DNA of 64,000 nt from Cryptomeria japonica (GCF_030272615.1 NC_081408.1:611885673-611949672), one strand, 5' to 3'. Positions 45,838-57,864 are shown, counted from the stretch's first letter. Numbers and translations are program-made. Notes: generated by a model from the letters alone, not told the origin.

Positions 45838-46656
45838 TCATATAGACTGGAGTCTCCCTTGTAAGGATCGAAGTTGACTAATATTTCTGGGTGGTGGCAT
45901 GTCCAAGATAGCCTTGACTTTTGCTGGATCGGCTTCGATTCCTCTTTTGGACACAATGAATCCTAGGAGCTTCCCAGAGGTTACGCCAAAGAAACATTTC
46001 TTGGGGTTTAATCTTACTTTGTATTTTTCCAACTGATCAAAGACGACTGAAAGTATGTCCAAATGTGTATTTCTGTCTACTGATTTACCCAAGAGATCAT
46101 CAACATAATCTTCCACAATTATGTGCATGAGATCATGAAAAATAGTGGTCATTGCTCTTTGATATGTAGCACCTGCATTTTTCAGCCCAAAGGGCATGAC
46201 ATTCCAATAGAAAGTTCCCCACGAACAAGTGAATGATGTTTTGTGTTGATCCTCAGGTGCAATCCTAATTTGATTATAACCAGAAAATCCATCCATTAAA
46301 GATAACATTTCATGACCTGCTGTGAGATCAACGATCAAGTCAATATTTGGTAATGGGAAGTCATCTTTTGGACAAGCTTTGTTGATGTCTCTGAAATCTG
46401 TACATATTCTGATGCTGCGATCTGGTTTACTGACAGGTACTAAATTGGAGATCCATTCGAGATAATCAATTGGGCGTATGAATCCAACATCCAATAACTT
46501 CTCCAGCTCTGCTTTGACTAGTAATGCCACTTGTGGATGCATTTTCCTTAATTTCTGTTTCACTGGCTTTGCCCCCGGTTTGACTATCAAATGATGCATT
46601 ACCAAATCCGGATCTAGTCCAGGCATATCAGTGTATGACCATGCAAAGTTGACTTG
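45838..46656 (-). CDS. element H reverse transcriptase domain
   Basis: Open for 262 codons. GKWR-type start MHHLIVKPGAKPVKQKLRKM, SNLVPVSKPDRSIRICTDFRD, KDDFPLPNIDLIVD, MLSLMDGFSGYNQI (first Asp), PFGLKNAGATYQRAM, IIVEDYVDDLLGKS (YVDD) and GKLLGFIVSKRGIEADP. A single TGA at about 46657 separates it from the upstream linker; relatives read through this site. Part of the pol polyprotein, not an independent gene. Confidence 0.93.
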   Translation of the reverse strand, partial: QVNFAWSYTDMPGLDPDLVMHHLIVKPGAKPVKQKLRKMHPQVALLVKAELEKLLDVGFIRPIDYLEWISNLVPVSKPDRSIRICTDFRDINKACPKDDFPLPNIDLIVDLTAGHEMLSLMDGFSGYNQIRIAPEDQHKTSFTCSWGTFYWNVMPFGLKNAGATYQRAMTTIFHDLMHIIVEDYVDDLLGKSVDRNTHLDILSVVFDQLEKYKVRLNPKKCFFGVTSGKLLGFIVSKRGIEADPAKVKAILDMPPPRNISQLRSLQGRLQSI

Positions 46657-48170
46657 TCATTCTTTGAAAAAGCTTATGAATTTTGACCTTTCAGACTCTG
46701 TCAATGATTGAGCTAGGAATATATTGTGTGGAACCTCTTCTGTACCAATGTTTGTTTTGATAGTATCCTCCACCAACATGGATGACTTTTCCTCATATGA
46801 TGCTGGGAGAATGTCGAGCCTTCCATCTTTGGGTGCCTCAGAGAGGTTTTCGCCCTCAGATACGTCCTTTCTTTTTACTTTTTTGGGATCAGATAGCACC
46901 ACAATGTGGTTTTCGCCATAAGACCCTTGATTTGTTCTTATTTTCACATTTTTGTGACTGGAAGGTCCGACACCCTCACCAAAATATGCCATATTGTTGA
47001 GTTCTATGGTGTATCTTGCTTTGTGGTCCCCAGGGGGAAGATCATCTCGTATGCCAAGATAGTCAATAATAGCTTCATCATTTTGAAATGTGTCAAATTG
47101 TGCTAGTCCTTCATAATCCCAGTCAATGAGTTGGTGGTGAACAAGGGGAAGGCCCTTAATGTTTTTAGAGTTTGCGGGGCTAAGAGTGAAGATGTGGTTA
47201 TATTCAGGTATATCGAGGCAATTGTCGAGGTCATCGATGGCACTCTCCTCATCAGTTTTGATTGCAAGCGAATCCAAATTGTCATCACTAGTAGTGCCTT
47301 CCGGGACAAGTGTCCTCATCCTATGTGATTTCGACCTAGAACCTTGAGACGAAGACTGTGTGCAATCCTTATGGGTTGTTTCTTGACCAACTTTGAACTT
47401 TTTATAAAATTCCTCTTCTTCTGTGGGTTCATCTGGCTCTCTGAATGTCTCAGTGAGCTCATAGTCACTGGAGGATTTATCTGAACCCCATTCCCATTCG
47501 TTGGAATCTATGGAATAGTAATCCTCTTGTTGAACTTTGGCAACTTTGATTTGTGATGCCTCTTCTGTCCTTTTAGTGTGGATCTTAGAAGTCAGAAAAC
47601 CAAGTCCCTTTGAGCGTTCCCTTTTTACAGTCAATTCAAGTTGTAAGGGCTCCATAACGCCTTCTTTGCGTAACCCAAGAGGGCTTTTTCCATCATACCT
47701 GAATTTTTGTAGAATCTTGAAGCCTTTGCCATATTTCTCACAGGGTATATTGATCTGATCTTGTGTGTCCTCTTCAATGTCTTTGTAAAGCATTTTGTAT
47801 AAATCTTCCTCTTCTAGTTCACCCCATCTTTGAAAGGTAGTAGGATCCCATTTGAGTATCATGATTGATATTTGCCTGTTAGGATGTGGCCTTCCATATT
47901 CTTTTGGAGATCTCATGACTTGTCGTAAATACATGGTCTGATTTAAAGTGTATTCTCCCATGCCTTTGTCCTAAAATTTGCCTTTAAGTTCACCTTGTTT
48001 TGATGTCGAAGGTTTCAATGACTCAGGGTCAATGTATGCCGAAGAAGGAGCATCCTCATGATTACTAGGAATGATGGTTTCAGTATGTGATCTCAGGTTA
48101 TTGCAATATATGAATGGATTAGGATCACCATTAACTGTTACCTCGACTCCATTATGAGGAAACTTAATGC
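46657..48170 (-). CDS. element H pol linker with G-patch-like segment
   Basis: Region between protease and RT, open for 434 codons at 46657-47961. YGKGFKILQKFRYDGKSPLG, about 80-100 residues into the open part, fits the G-patch pattern (Gly-rich with an aromatic and a GLG-like core), a fold that binds RNA helicases or RNA. The rest is acidic and low in complexity (EEDYYSIDSNEWEWGSDKSS). Known pol proteins of some plant gypsy and plant pararetro-type elements carry such segments; its role here is inferred only. Confidence 0.7.
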
Positions 48171-48609
48171 ATTAATGATATGTTGATGGGACTGCCCTCA
48201 TCTCATGAATCCAAGGACGTCCTAGCAATATATTATAAGTGAGATCCAGATCTAGGACCTGACAAACCACATCCTTTGTGACTGGCCCAATTCTTAGAGG
48301 TAAAGTGACTGTGCCCTTGGATGAGCGCTCTTCATCATCATATGCCTTGATGGTGATTTGATTTGTTGAATTCATAGCTTTATCAGAATATCCCAATTGT
48401 TTAATAGTGCTCAATGTACAAATGTTTAGACCTGCTCCTCCATCTATCAGGACTCGCTTTATTCGATGTTTGTGTATGAAGGCTTCAACATGTAAAGGTG
48501 CATTATGTGGCTGACTTATGAAGGCGTCATCGGCTTCTGTGAATGTAAGGGAATGTGGAATGGAAAGGTATACCACCATGGCTTGAAACTAGTCCATGTT
48601 TAGATCAGT
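48171..48609 (-). pseudogene. element H aspartic protease
   Basis: VLIDGGAGLNICTLSTIKQL carries the active site as DGG in place of DSG or DTG, with the later YNILLGRPWIHEM flap/end motif. It lies in the pol frame, which is shifted by -1 from gag and overlaps its last codons. A TAG at 48589-48591 replaces a Gln just before the domain. Confidence 0.88.
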
Positions 48610-48626
48610 AGGGACGATAGTATCTC

Positions 48627-51008
48627 TCAAGATTTGTCAAGAATAGCTTTATGAGCGGGGGATATGCGTAAGAGCTCAAGGATGGAGATGAGTGCGGGTG
48701 TCTTCCCTAATTGTTCTACAAGGTCATACTCAGGTTTGGTAGATGAAGAAGCGGTGTTTTTAGTTGAAGCACCTGGCAAAGTAATTTTACCTCGATGAGT
48801 TGTAACATGACATTCAGAGGTAGGTTCGGAAGAAGATCCAACACCTCTTAGGACAATCCTGGGTCGCTGAGGAGGATTCTCAGGATTTTTGTTCTTGATG
48901 GTAATAGTAGAGATATGATTGTCCATCGAGATGTGATTGATAGTTGAATCATAGTTATAAGGTGCTCTAGTATAGTTGGCCTGATCATCTGTGACTTTGG
49001 CTTTTCCCTTGTCATGCTTTGGGAATGGTTCCTTAAACATCTCATGTTCTTGATTGGATGAGTGTCCCTCAATCTCAATGTCACCTCTATCAATGAGATC
49101 TTGCACTATGTTCTTCAGTCGATGACAATTTCCTGTTTTATGACCCTTGCTCTTATGAAATTCACAATATTCATCATCATTCCACCAATTTGGTTTGACC
49201 TTTGGTTCATATGGAGGAAAATCTGGAACTGTGATCACTTTGTTTGCCACAAGCTTTTTGAAGACTGATTCAAGTGGTTCTCCCAATGGGGTATACTTCC
49301 TTCGTGATCTAGAAGTTGTTTGAGTATTCACTTGATTATTTGTAGAACTTGATCCCGAAAAGATGAATTTGGGTCTCACTGTATTGGCATCAACAACACC
49401 ATCATTGACTGTGTTCTTGTTTTTATTCCAAAATCTTGGCTTGTCTTTTCCTTTAAAGTCATCTTTGTTCTCCTTGAATATTTTAATGACTCCTTGTTCA
49501 ATTAGAACCTTTTCTATTGCTAAGCCTTTTTCAATAACATCCTTGAAGGTGGACAAACAAGCTTTCCTTAGATCATAGCCAATGTCCTTGTTAACATTTT
49601 GAGTGAACATTTCTACCATTTGTTTTTGTGGAATTTCACAAGAGCATCTGCTAGCTAGCTTTCTCCATCTTTGTAAAAATGATGCAAAAGATTCTCCTTC
49701 TTTTTGCTTAGTGTTGCACAAAGTACTGATTGATATGTCTGTCTCTATATTGTAGGAGAAATGTTGAATAAATGCCTCCGCTAAGTCACCCCATGACTTA
49801 ATACCAGGTGGTAGTTGGGAGAACCATTCCATAGCTTGATCACCTAAGCTTTGTGGGAACAATCTCATCAAATATGTTTCTTCTGCCGCTACCTCAATGC
49901 AAGCTATGAAAAATTGTCTTATGTGTGCCTTGGGGTCTCCTTTTCCTCTATACTTGTCAAATTTTGGCGTCACAAAGTGTGCAGGAAATGGAGGCATTGG
50001 AATGCTCTTGTCAAATGGATAAGGACATATGTCTCTCATAGTGTCTGTTGGTTTTGGTGTATTCATGTCCTCCATTTTCTTTTGTAAATCTCTGATTTGT
50101 TGCTCCAAATTGCTCTTAGGTGGAGATCTACTTCTTGTAGCATACCCCATGTTTGAGACACCAATTTGAGGAGGAGCTTGTTGCATGTATGGATGATATG
50201 GATCATACACATGCTCATATGGAGGAGGTCTATATTGATGCGGCATATAGGGAGCACTTGGTATAGCTTCATGTTGAGGAACCCCATATCTATTTTGCGC
50301 ATGTATACCATATTCTACAGGCATGTCATGTTCTATTGTGTTGCCCCCAAATTTGACATGAGGTTTCCTTGTGTCCAAATTTTGAGCATGCCTTTGAATG
50401 TCCAATTGTTTTGGTTGATCCATAGCTTGAGCATGTGATTGAGCATATCTGTCTGTATAAGACTTCCATAATGGTCTTCGAAGGTAAGTATCATATGTTT
50501 GACCATGTGCATGTGGGACTTCTGGTTTTTGAAGCAAAGCTGATGGTGATTCAGGTACCATATGTGGTCCTCTATTTCCTCCACTATTAGGTCTCCTTTG
50601 ATCCATGTTGGAGTGAGTTTGTTGCGAGGGTCGGTTTTCCATAAGTTGAGACATGTCAAAGTCATGAGGTATTTTAGCTCCACTTTGTGCCATCATGTGT
50701 AAAAAGTATTGTCTATCCCTCCTCATTATTTCCTCAACCAATTTATTGAAATGGGGATTCATAATGGATTCTTCTACATCTACTGAATGTATTGAAAAGT
50801 TGTCCACATTGTCGTTGTGTGTAGCATTGTTGTTTGTAGTGTCTACGTTTTCCACATTGGAAATGTTTCTATAAACATCCATGTCAGGCAATGTAGTGTG
50901 CTCAGGATTGAAAAATAAATCGTTATCATACTCATAAGAACTCATGTTTGCGAACTCTTGAGCTTCTTTAGCTTTTCTCCTAGATTTTTGAAGACGGGTT
51001 TCAACCAT
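48627..51008 (-). CDS. element H Gag
   Basis: 793 codons from the ATG at 51006-51008 (MVETRLQKSRRKAKEAQEF); the frame is open further upstream but that part is leader. The N-terminal half is Met/His/Pro-rich and variable. The gypsy capsid domain is clear: KFDKYRGKGDPKAHIRQF, LFPQSLGDQAMEWFSQLP, SWGDLAEAFIQHFSYN and GESFASFLQRWRKLASRC. The knuckle-like C-X2-H-X4-H-X4-C at CEFHKSKGHKTGNC follows. No internal stop, the best preserved gene in the window. The stop TGA lies at 48627-48629; pol begins in the -1 frame with a short overlap. Confidence 0.93.
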   Translation of the reverse strand: MVETRLQKSRRKAKEAQEFANMSSYEYDNDLFFNPEHTTLPDMDVYRNISNVENVDTTNNNATHNDNVDNFSIHSVDVEESIMNPHFNKLVEEIMRRDRQYFLHMMAQSGAKIPHDFDMSQLMENRPSQQTHSNMDQRRPNSGGNRGPHMVPESPSALLQKPEVPHAHGQTYDTYLRRPLWKSYTDRYAQSHAQAMDQPKQLDIQRHAQNLDTRKPHVKFGGNTIEHDMPVEYGIHAQNRYGVPQHEAIPSAPYMPHQYRPPPYEHVYDPYHPYMQQAPPQIGVSNMGYATRSRSPPKSNLEQQIRDLQKKMEDMNTPKPTDTMRDICPYPFDKSIPMPPFPAHFVTPKFDKYRGKGDPKAHIRQFFIACIEVAAEETYLMRLFPQSLGDQAMEWFSQLPPGIKSWGDLAEAFIQHFSYNIETDISISTLCNTKQKEGESFASFLQRWRKLASRCSCEIPQKQMVEMFTQNVNKDIGYDLRKACLSTFKDVIEKGLAIEKVLIEQGVIKIFKENKDDFKGKDKPRFWNKNKNTVNDGVVDANTVRPKFIFSGSSSTNNQVNTQTTSRSRRKYTPLGEPLESVFKKLVANKVITVPDFPPYEPKVKPNWWNDDEYCEFHKSKGHKTGNCHRLKNIVQDLIDRGDIEIEGHSSNQEHEMFKEPFPKHDKGKAKVTDDQANYTRAPYNYDSTINHISMDNHISTITIKNKNPENPPQRPRIVLRGVGSSSEPTSECHVTTHRGKITLPGASTKNTASSSTKPEYDLVEQLGKTPALISILELLRISPAHKAILDKS

Positions 51009-53226
51009 GAAATAGGTATTGACCAAGATGTGAGAGACTAGATGAAAATGGAAAAAGTATGGAAGACCAAGAGTTGTATGGAGTGTAAATGAGTCTGAGG
51101 TGAACTTGCAATGTCCAAAGTGTAAGACCAAGTATGTATGTAGTAGAGTAGGTGTGATTTCCAAAGAGAGGATAGTTTCTCTTGATGAGGTAAGCTGACC
51201 TTGACTCTAAGTAAGACCAAATGAGACCCAAAGGTAAGAAACCTTGATGAGGGACCACTTAGCAAAGTGTAGTTGTATGTAGTGTGTTGACAAAGTATGA
51301 TGAGGACAAGCAAGTGACCTTTTGACTCAAGTTTAGACAATTGTGAATGTAATGAGAGATGTGAAGCAATGATGGACTGTATGAGACCTAAAGCAGGTTG
51401 AATGCTAGATGAAACCGGAAGAAACAACCTAGGAAGCTCAAGTATTCCGAAACTGATTTCTTTTGTTTCCTAGACTGTAAAAATTTTCAATTCTGGACAC
51501 GGACGCTTCTGTATACTTCACAGACGCGATTCCCAGACACGGACATGTCTCTGTTAGACACAGACGTTGCTAGACACACAGACGCTATTATGCCCTTCAT
51601 AGACGCACTTAGATGACTCAAACGCGGTTAAAACAGACACAGATGCATTTCTATAAACTTCATGCAATTTTTCCAATCTGTGAAGTCGTTTTGTTGTGAC
51701 CAAATCCGACTATTTGACTTTTTTTCGTGACAAGAGGACACAATGTTGATGAGGACTCAATGTTTGCAAGTGTTTAGACTCCAAAAGTGTGTTGTTTGAT
51801 GTAAAATTTTCTGCATACACTTGAAGACACAAAAGACACAATGTTTTGTTGTTTGGTCTTGAATGTTTGAATATTTAACATAAGACAAGCACAATTCTTA
51901 TGGCTGGCCAAGACAATAGTTGTTGATCCCACATGGGGTTTTACCCCCGAGACTACGCTATTCAAAGCGGATACTTAGATGCTTGACCTCACTGGCTCCA
52001 CCCTCGGCACTCACTTCTCGGGTCAGCCAAGCATCAGTCCCCATGAAAACTCCCCATGGCGAACTTTGTATCTCTACTAAGAACCGTATGTGTGTGGGCT
52101 GCTACCAGAGGTCCGACCTCCTACCCCAACAACTAGAAGGATTTGGGCTTCTAAAACAAAAAGGTGCTAGTAAGGGCATCCGCTCGTGTGGCCATACATG
52201 CAGCACTTTCAACTCTGTAAATACAGAAGGCTCCCAGCCGGTAGGGGTTACGCCCTACAAATGATCAAATAAATTTGATCAAACGGGTTTATGGGGAGAC
52301 ATAGTGTCAGTATGAACTAATCAGCACACGTTATTCATAGTTTTCACCATGAATACATTTGATTATAGTGGTTCGGATGAGGTGGGTTTTCCTCGCTACC
52401 ACTTGGGTCATTCTCTTCTCACTAGTAGTCCTAATGACCACACGGGAAGACAGGCCCTCTAAAGATTAAACAAAAAGAACCTATTGCTAAAGACACAAAA
52501 GACAATGATTCAATTTTAGTGCACCAATGGAAGTGTTTGCTAATCTGTGAAAACAAGGCACACAACAAAATTTCAAAACCCTAGCCAAGGACCTACAACA
52601 AAATTTGTTAGTAGTTTGGGTTGTTTCAAATGATCACCCCTTCCTGCAAGCACACCAGTTAGGTAAATTTTAGAAACCCAAAAAGATTTTGTGAAAGAGG
52701 GGTCTTCAACAAAAATGTTTTGCTTCCAAGACAAGCTGCACAAACTTAGTTAGCTAGATCTGGAAGGGTTAGTCCAAAAATAAACCAGATCTGAAACCCT
52801 AAGTGCGAAATCCAAAAATTGAATCAAAGAAAATTTGAAAATTTTGAAACAGTAAATACACAGACGCTGTTACCCTCGACACAGACGCATCTGGATTACA
52901 CAGACGCGGTTCTGTGATTCACAGACGCACTTTAAAATCACAGACGCCCTTCTCCAACACAGACGCGGGTAGAAACAACACAGATGCGTTTCTGAGACAC
53001 AGACGCTCCTGTCTTGAACCTGCAAAATAAAACTTGTCGAAAACATAGACGCGATTCCAGATTCCGTAGACACGCCTGAAAATCAAAGACGCGATCCGAA
53101 AGTTCGCAGACGTGGAAAAACCTAAAATGCCGTTGAAAAATGTCCGATCTGCAACTTCAAAAATGCAAAATCTGCAACAAAAAGGTTAAATGCAAAGGGA
53201 CAAGAGTCCCACCGGGCGTGCCAAAA
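51009..53226 (-). other. leader of element H with two GCGTCTGTGT arrays
   Basis: 2.2 kb between primer site and gag. Arrays of ACACAGACGC (plus strand) lie at 51498-51650 and 52860-53107. It matches leader F over most of its length. It contains an antisense open stretch at 51920-52264 without ATG. No gene is called here. Confidence 0.75.
53205..53224 (-). promoter_or_regulatory. primer binding site candidate of element H
   Basis: Minus strand TGGCACGCCCGGTGGGAC, 2 nt from the 5' LTR, equivalent to the site in F. The tRNA is not identified. Confidence 0.6.
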
Positions 53227-53990
53227 TGTATATGGTGAAAATGGATAACAATAATAACAATATTGAAAGGCTAAATGAATTCAACCACCAAACCCTAGCC
53301 TAACAACAACAAAGATCCACCATAACATATGAAGATTACCTAAGACAATGCAAATCAAATAAAATCACAAAGATTATACATCACATGTCCAATAGGGTTT
53401 TGATCTCCATTCTTCCTATCTCCATTGATCTTGCTTGATATATTTGCTTTCAGATTTTATATGCACAAGAGCTCAACAAAGAACAGAATGTGGTTGCAAG
53501 TAGGATCATAATGTAGTCAATTGATCAAGTTGTTAGGGTTTGATAATGAAGGAAGCATCTCCTTAAATAGAAGACACAATATGAAATGGAGGGATAAGAT
53601 TGAGAGGTGTGAAAAAAGGAGGTCGGCTAGGATTAGAGGGTAGGTAGAAGAAATAGTAAAATAATGAAAGAGGTAGGTAGTGTAGGAATTAAGAGATGAA
53701 TGACATGTGTCATGTGTAGAAAAAGATAATGAATTAATTAAATAAATAAAGATTTATTTAATTAATAGAAGAAGTAGGATCAATTAAATAAATAAAATAT
53801 TTATTTAATTTAGGAAAAGGATAATTTAAATAAATAAATACATTTATTTAAATGAGAAATAAGGCTAGAAGAGGATAAATGAATTAATTAAATAAATAAG
53901 GATTTATTTAATTAATAGAAGAATTAGGCTAAAGTAATTAAATAAATAAAATATTTATTTAATTAGACTGGACAATTTTGAGTGTCTACA
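53227..53990 (-). repeat. 5' LTR of element H
   Basis: 764 bp, near-identical partner of 37820-38584; about a dozen differences by eye, including one 1-bp gap. The five AT-rich hairpins lie at about 53731-53968. Confidence 0.95.
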
Positions 53991-53995
53991 GTAAG

Positions 53996-56900
53996 TGCGA
54001 CAGAGAGTGCATCCTTGACACTGTCCATTAAAGAATTTTGTGCTTGAATATCAGCCAATAATGAGATTAAGCCATCTAAAGTGCTTCCCTCTTGTGTAGT
54101 AGATAGGCATGTGGCTTAGTTAATCTATCCTTGGACGGATGAAAGATGAGGAAGGAATAATGTCTGGAGTGTCATTATATCCATCTCGATCTTGTGTTCA
54201 TCATTTTTGAGTTCCAATTGCTGAGCCATGAGCTGTTGAAGCTTGGTATAAAAATTCTGAACTGAATTGGGCTCTGGGGTCAACTTATTTGAGAGATCGG
54301 TGATCTCTTTCTCAATAGCATCAGTTTTATTCTTAATGTCCTTAATGAATATAGAGAATGTACAGAGTTTCTAAAATAAATAAAGAATATGCTTGAGTTG
54401 AGGGGACAACTCAGCAATGAATTTGACAAGTTTGACTTTGCCAATAGCTATATCTTTTTGTACTTCTTCTATCATTTTTGCAGTGAGCTCTTTGTCTTTT
54501 AGCTTGCTCAAATACTTAGATGCATCAACTCTGGATGTTTCTATTTGATTAAGGAGTTCATCCAGTTGAATATGGATGGTTGCATCAGTTGACATTGTAG
54601 CTGTGGGTAGCATATCTGATAGCAATGTCTTCACCTTCTGAAGTACTTTATTCTTCTTTTGTAGAGCCATCTGTTTTTCTTGTTCTGCCTTTGCTTTAAA
54701 TAGTTCACCGAAATTAATGAGTGCTTGCCCCTTTAATTTTGATATATCCACATTAGGCAACACTATTGGTTTAGACAAATCAATTTTGAAACTATGCTTT
54801 TTCACCTTCTTCTCTTTACCTTTGGCCGGTTGGACTAAAACAATAGCTTGGGAGGCTTGCTAACGCTTGGTAGGTTGCTCGGTAGAGGCAACACTTTGGT
54901 TGGTTCCTATAGCCTCTACGGTGTCTTTTGGTGTCTCAGTGCTTGGTGTCTCAACTGCAACATTTTCAGTGCTCCAAGGTGCTTGTGAGGTCTGTTCTAG
55001 AGTAGTACCTTCTCTAACTTTATACTTGTGACCTTTGTTGCCTTGTGCTATATCTTGAGGAGCTTCGGTTGAGACAGGTTGCTTGACCGGGGGATAGGGT
55101 TGAACTTGTTCTAAAATAGATTCACTAGATACAAGTTTTGCATATGCATTGCCTTCTATCATCTCCTATTCTAGTGCCTCTGCATCCATGATATCTTCAT
55201 CTATTTGAATGGTGTCAGTAGAGTCTTGCTCGGTGACATCAGGATCTTGCTCGGTGACATCAACAATTTCAACTTCAGCTTGCTCACCGGCATCCCTTCT
55301 CTGAAATATTTCCTACCATTGCTCTTTTGTTTCCTTCTCCACTTCAATATATAGACCATTCATCAATTTCAAGGCCTTTTGTTTGACTGTAAATTATGTC
55401 TGGAAGTTTTTTAGATGATCCTTGATCTCATCTACCGACATGTCAGGAAAGAGATGTACAAGACTTCTTTCTCTGATTTGTTTTTCTGAGTCCAGGGCAT
55501 ATTGCCACCTGTTATCAATATGCACATATAATTCTTTAGGAATAGAATTAGCAATTTCTAATGGGACCACTCAAAATTTTAGAAGTGTGCAAATGACAAC
55601 TTCTTCTATTTGTCTCTTTTCATCAGCAGATTTGGATTCATATTTGACATATCTGAATCCACCAAATACACCATATTCCTTTAGATTAGTACAAAAATTA
55701 TCAACACTATGTACATCTACCTTCTTGCTCTTGACAATCTAAAATTTGCTTACATCTTCAGATTCAATGTCACTAGACTCTTTTGACAAAATGAGTCTCC
55801 GAGTAGATTTCTTGTAGGTCTTAGTTACCTTGGGAACAATAAAATTCTTTTGTTTCTTACTCGGTGATGCTGCAGATGCTCTTGTGTTAGGTCGCTTTGT
55901 TGGAGGAGTCGGTAGGGCTTTTGAAGTGTCCTGTTTCTTTCTTTTCAACACTTTACCCTTAGGCAATTCGGTGCTCAGTGTTATAGCTACCTCTTGAGCT
56001 TCTGATTCCTCTTCGGTGATGGCAAGAGTGCCTTTGACAGGTGTAGAGGAAGAATCTTGTCTGAATTTCTCTGATAATACCTTTACCATCTTGGTTGCCT
56101 TTCTTGTAGCTTTGGGTACTACAATGCTCATTTTTACCTTTTCCTTCACTTCTTCATAGGTTCCATACCTCAACTCGGTAGCATGCCTTGGTAATGTAAG
56201 AAATGCATCGATTTACTGTTGTGTGATGTCAAAGTCAATCTTGTAACCCATAGGTGGTAAAGCTTGAGTTCTTGGTTCCACAACATTCACATAACAGTAA
56301 TCGGTGTCTACCTCAAAACATATGTCATCTTTATATTTCTCCACTAGCTAGGGTGGAATTCGGTACCTGTTGTGCATCTTATCCTGAAACTTGCTGAAAT
56401 AATCATCCATTATATTATTAAAATTATCACCTAGCTTCTTGATTGAGTCATTGATCTAATGGGTGATTGGTTGGTGTAGTTCCCAAACAACTTTACCGAT
56501 TGATGGAAAGAATTTTTCAAAGTAGAAAAACATGCACACAAGAAGTGAACCAAACTTTAGTGTATTAGCCAAGTTGTTCTTCTTCGGCTTCCTTATTGTG
56601 TTCAAATTCTCAAACAGGTTCTTCAATAACACCTCACATAAGTCAATTTTCATTCCCTTTTTCACAATTTTATAAGCTAAGTCAACTGCTACACAAGGTA
56701 CACTGTTTTCCCTTGCCGATTGGAAGAAATAGTAACCAATTACTCTAATAGCAAACTTAAGTTTTGCATTAGTGACATTGTTCAATTTCAGTCCTCTGTA
56801 ATCTGATTCCACTCTGATCAAACTGATCAATTCCTTCTTTGATATCATCTTTTGGGCTCGGGCATGATCATAAATAGGATAACCGGTGATCACATGAATG

Positions 56901-57292
56901 ATTTCCTTGGTGATTTTAAATGGTTGCTCTTCTAACCACATGAAATCATCGTGAACTCTACTCAGAACAAACTTGACCCACTGGGGTTTGAACACACGGG
57001 GATAGGTTAGGGCTTTAGTTAATCCCTTGATCTTGATATGCTCATACTTGCTATCAATTATATCATCGGTGCACAATTCATCATATGTATCTTTGATTTC
57101 AACATGACCGAGTTCTTCAACATGACATTTGGTGAAAAATCTCACATCCTCGACTAACAAGACTCGATCTGAGATGAGTGAAAAGGCGGTTTTGTCATTT
57201 GGTTCAGATGCAACTTTAGGAGTCAAAGAGCATTTTAGTGAGGGCTTCTCTAAGTTCTTAACAACAATGGGATCTTGGATTTTAGCTGCCAT
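53996..57292 (-). pseudogene. element G second frame, lysine-rich protein, unknown
   Basis: Starts at ATG (MAAKIQDPIVVKNLEKP) and stays in one frame to the H insertion, then continues at 37819. About nine in-frame stops, mostly TAG. N-terminal about 280 residues are globular-looking (FVLSRVHDDFMWLEEQPFKI, VIGYYFFQSARENS) and weakly recall plant transposon proteins that follow a similar pattern; I do not assign a domain. Next come a basic Lys/Thr/Ser-rich part (KTYKKSTRRLILSKESSD), the segment shared with element E (SADEKRQIEEV; PDMSVDEIKDHLKN; VEKETKEQW), a Gln/Thr-rich linker and C-terminal coiled coils (FGELFKAKAEQEKQMALQKK). It has no enzyme motif. Confidence 0.7.
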
Positions 57293-57864
57293 TTGTAAAT
57301 TTCAGATAAAACTTAGCAAAAGATCCTTAGGGTTTGATGGTTTTCAAATGGTAGACGCTTCACACTCAGTAGATAAATAACAATTTGATAAGATCGGTAA
57401 ACCAGCTTAACAGTGCAATGAGATTGATGTAAATACCTTGAATTTTGCTTTGTAGGAAATTTGATCGGCTTGAAATCACTCTGCTCTGCTCTCTCGAAAA
57501 CTTGGTGAATGAAAATGACTATGAAAATACTTTTAAGTACACAATATACCTTATCGGGCTCCGTGTAGGTTAGGTCAAAACATTAAATGCATTCGATTCC
57601 CTTAAACTTTCTTTCCTTTTTGTGCTTTAACCAAGTAACCAAATTTCCTTCATTTACCGACTTGACAGGCTTCCTGTATTCACTAACTTGACAGGTTTCC
57701 TGTATAGTGCTCCAAAAGACTTGGATAGAATTTCAAACTTACTACTACATCTTAACTATGTAGATTTTAAATTAAGTATACAATAAAGTAGGAACTGTTA
57801 AGATTTGACTTTGAGAGAATCCAGTCCTTTCATACCTTTACCTATTAATTTGGAATAGGTGCAC
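57293..57864 (-). other. spacer between the two G frames
   Basis: About 570 bp, AT-rich, no gene. Two near-identical segments with ACTTGACAGG(C/T)TTCCTGTAT lie at about 57660-57705. The second frame presumably uses a spliced or internal message; no signal is clear. Confidence 0.5.

Larger units (their letters stand above)
37820..53990 (-). mobile_element. Ty3/gypsy Tat element H with antisense PMD gene
   Basis: A 16.2-kb complete element with LTRs of 765 and 764 bp, perfect target duplication gtaag (37815-37819 and 53991-53995), primer-site candidate, purine tract, gag, and a pol with protease, RT, RNase H, second (archaeal-type) RNase H and integrase. The double RNase H marks the Tat lineage. 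Between integrase and 3' LTR lies a 4.9-kb region with a plus-strand gene of the plant mobile domain family. By eye the LTRs differ at about a dozen positions, so this is the youngest clear insertion here. Confidence 0.95.
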
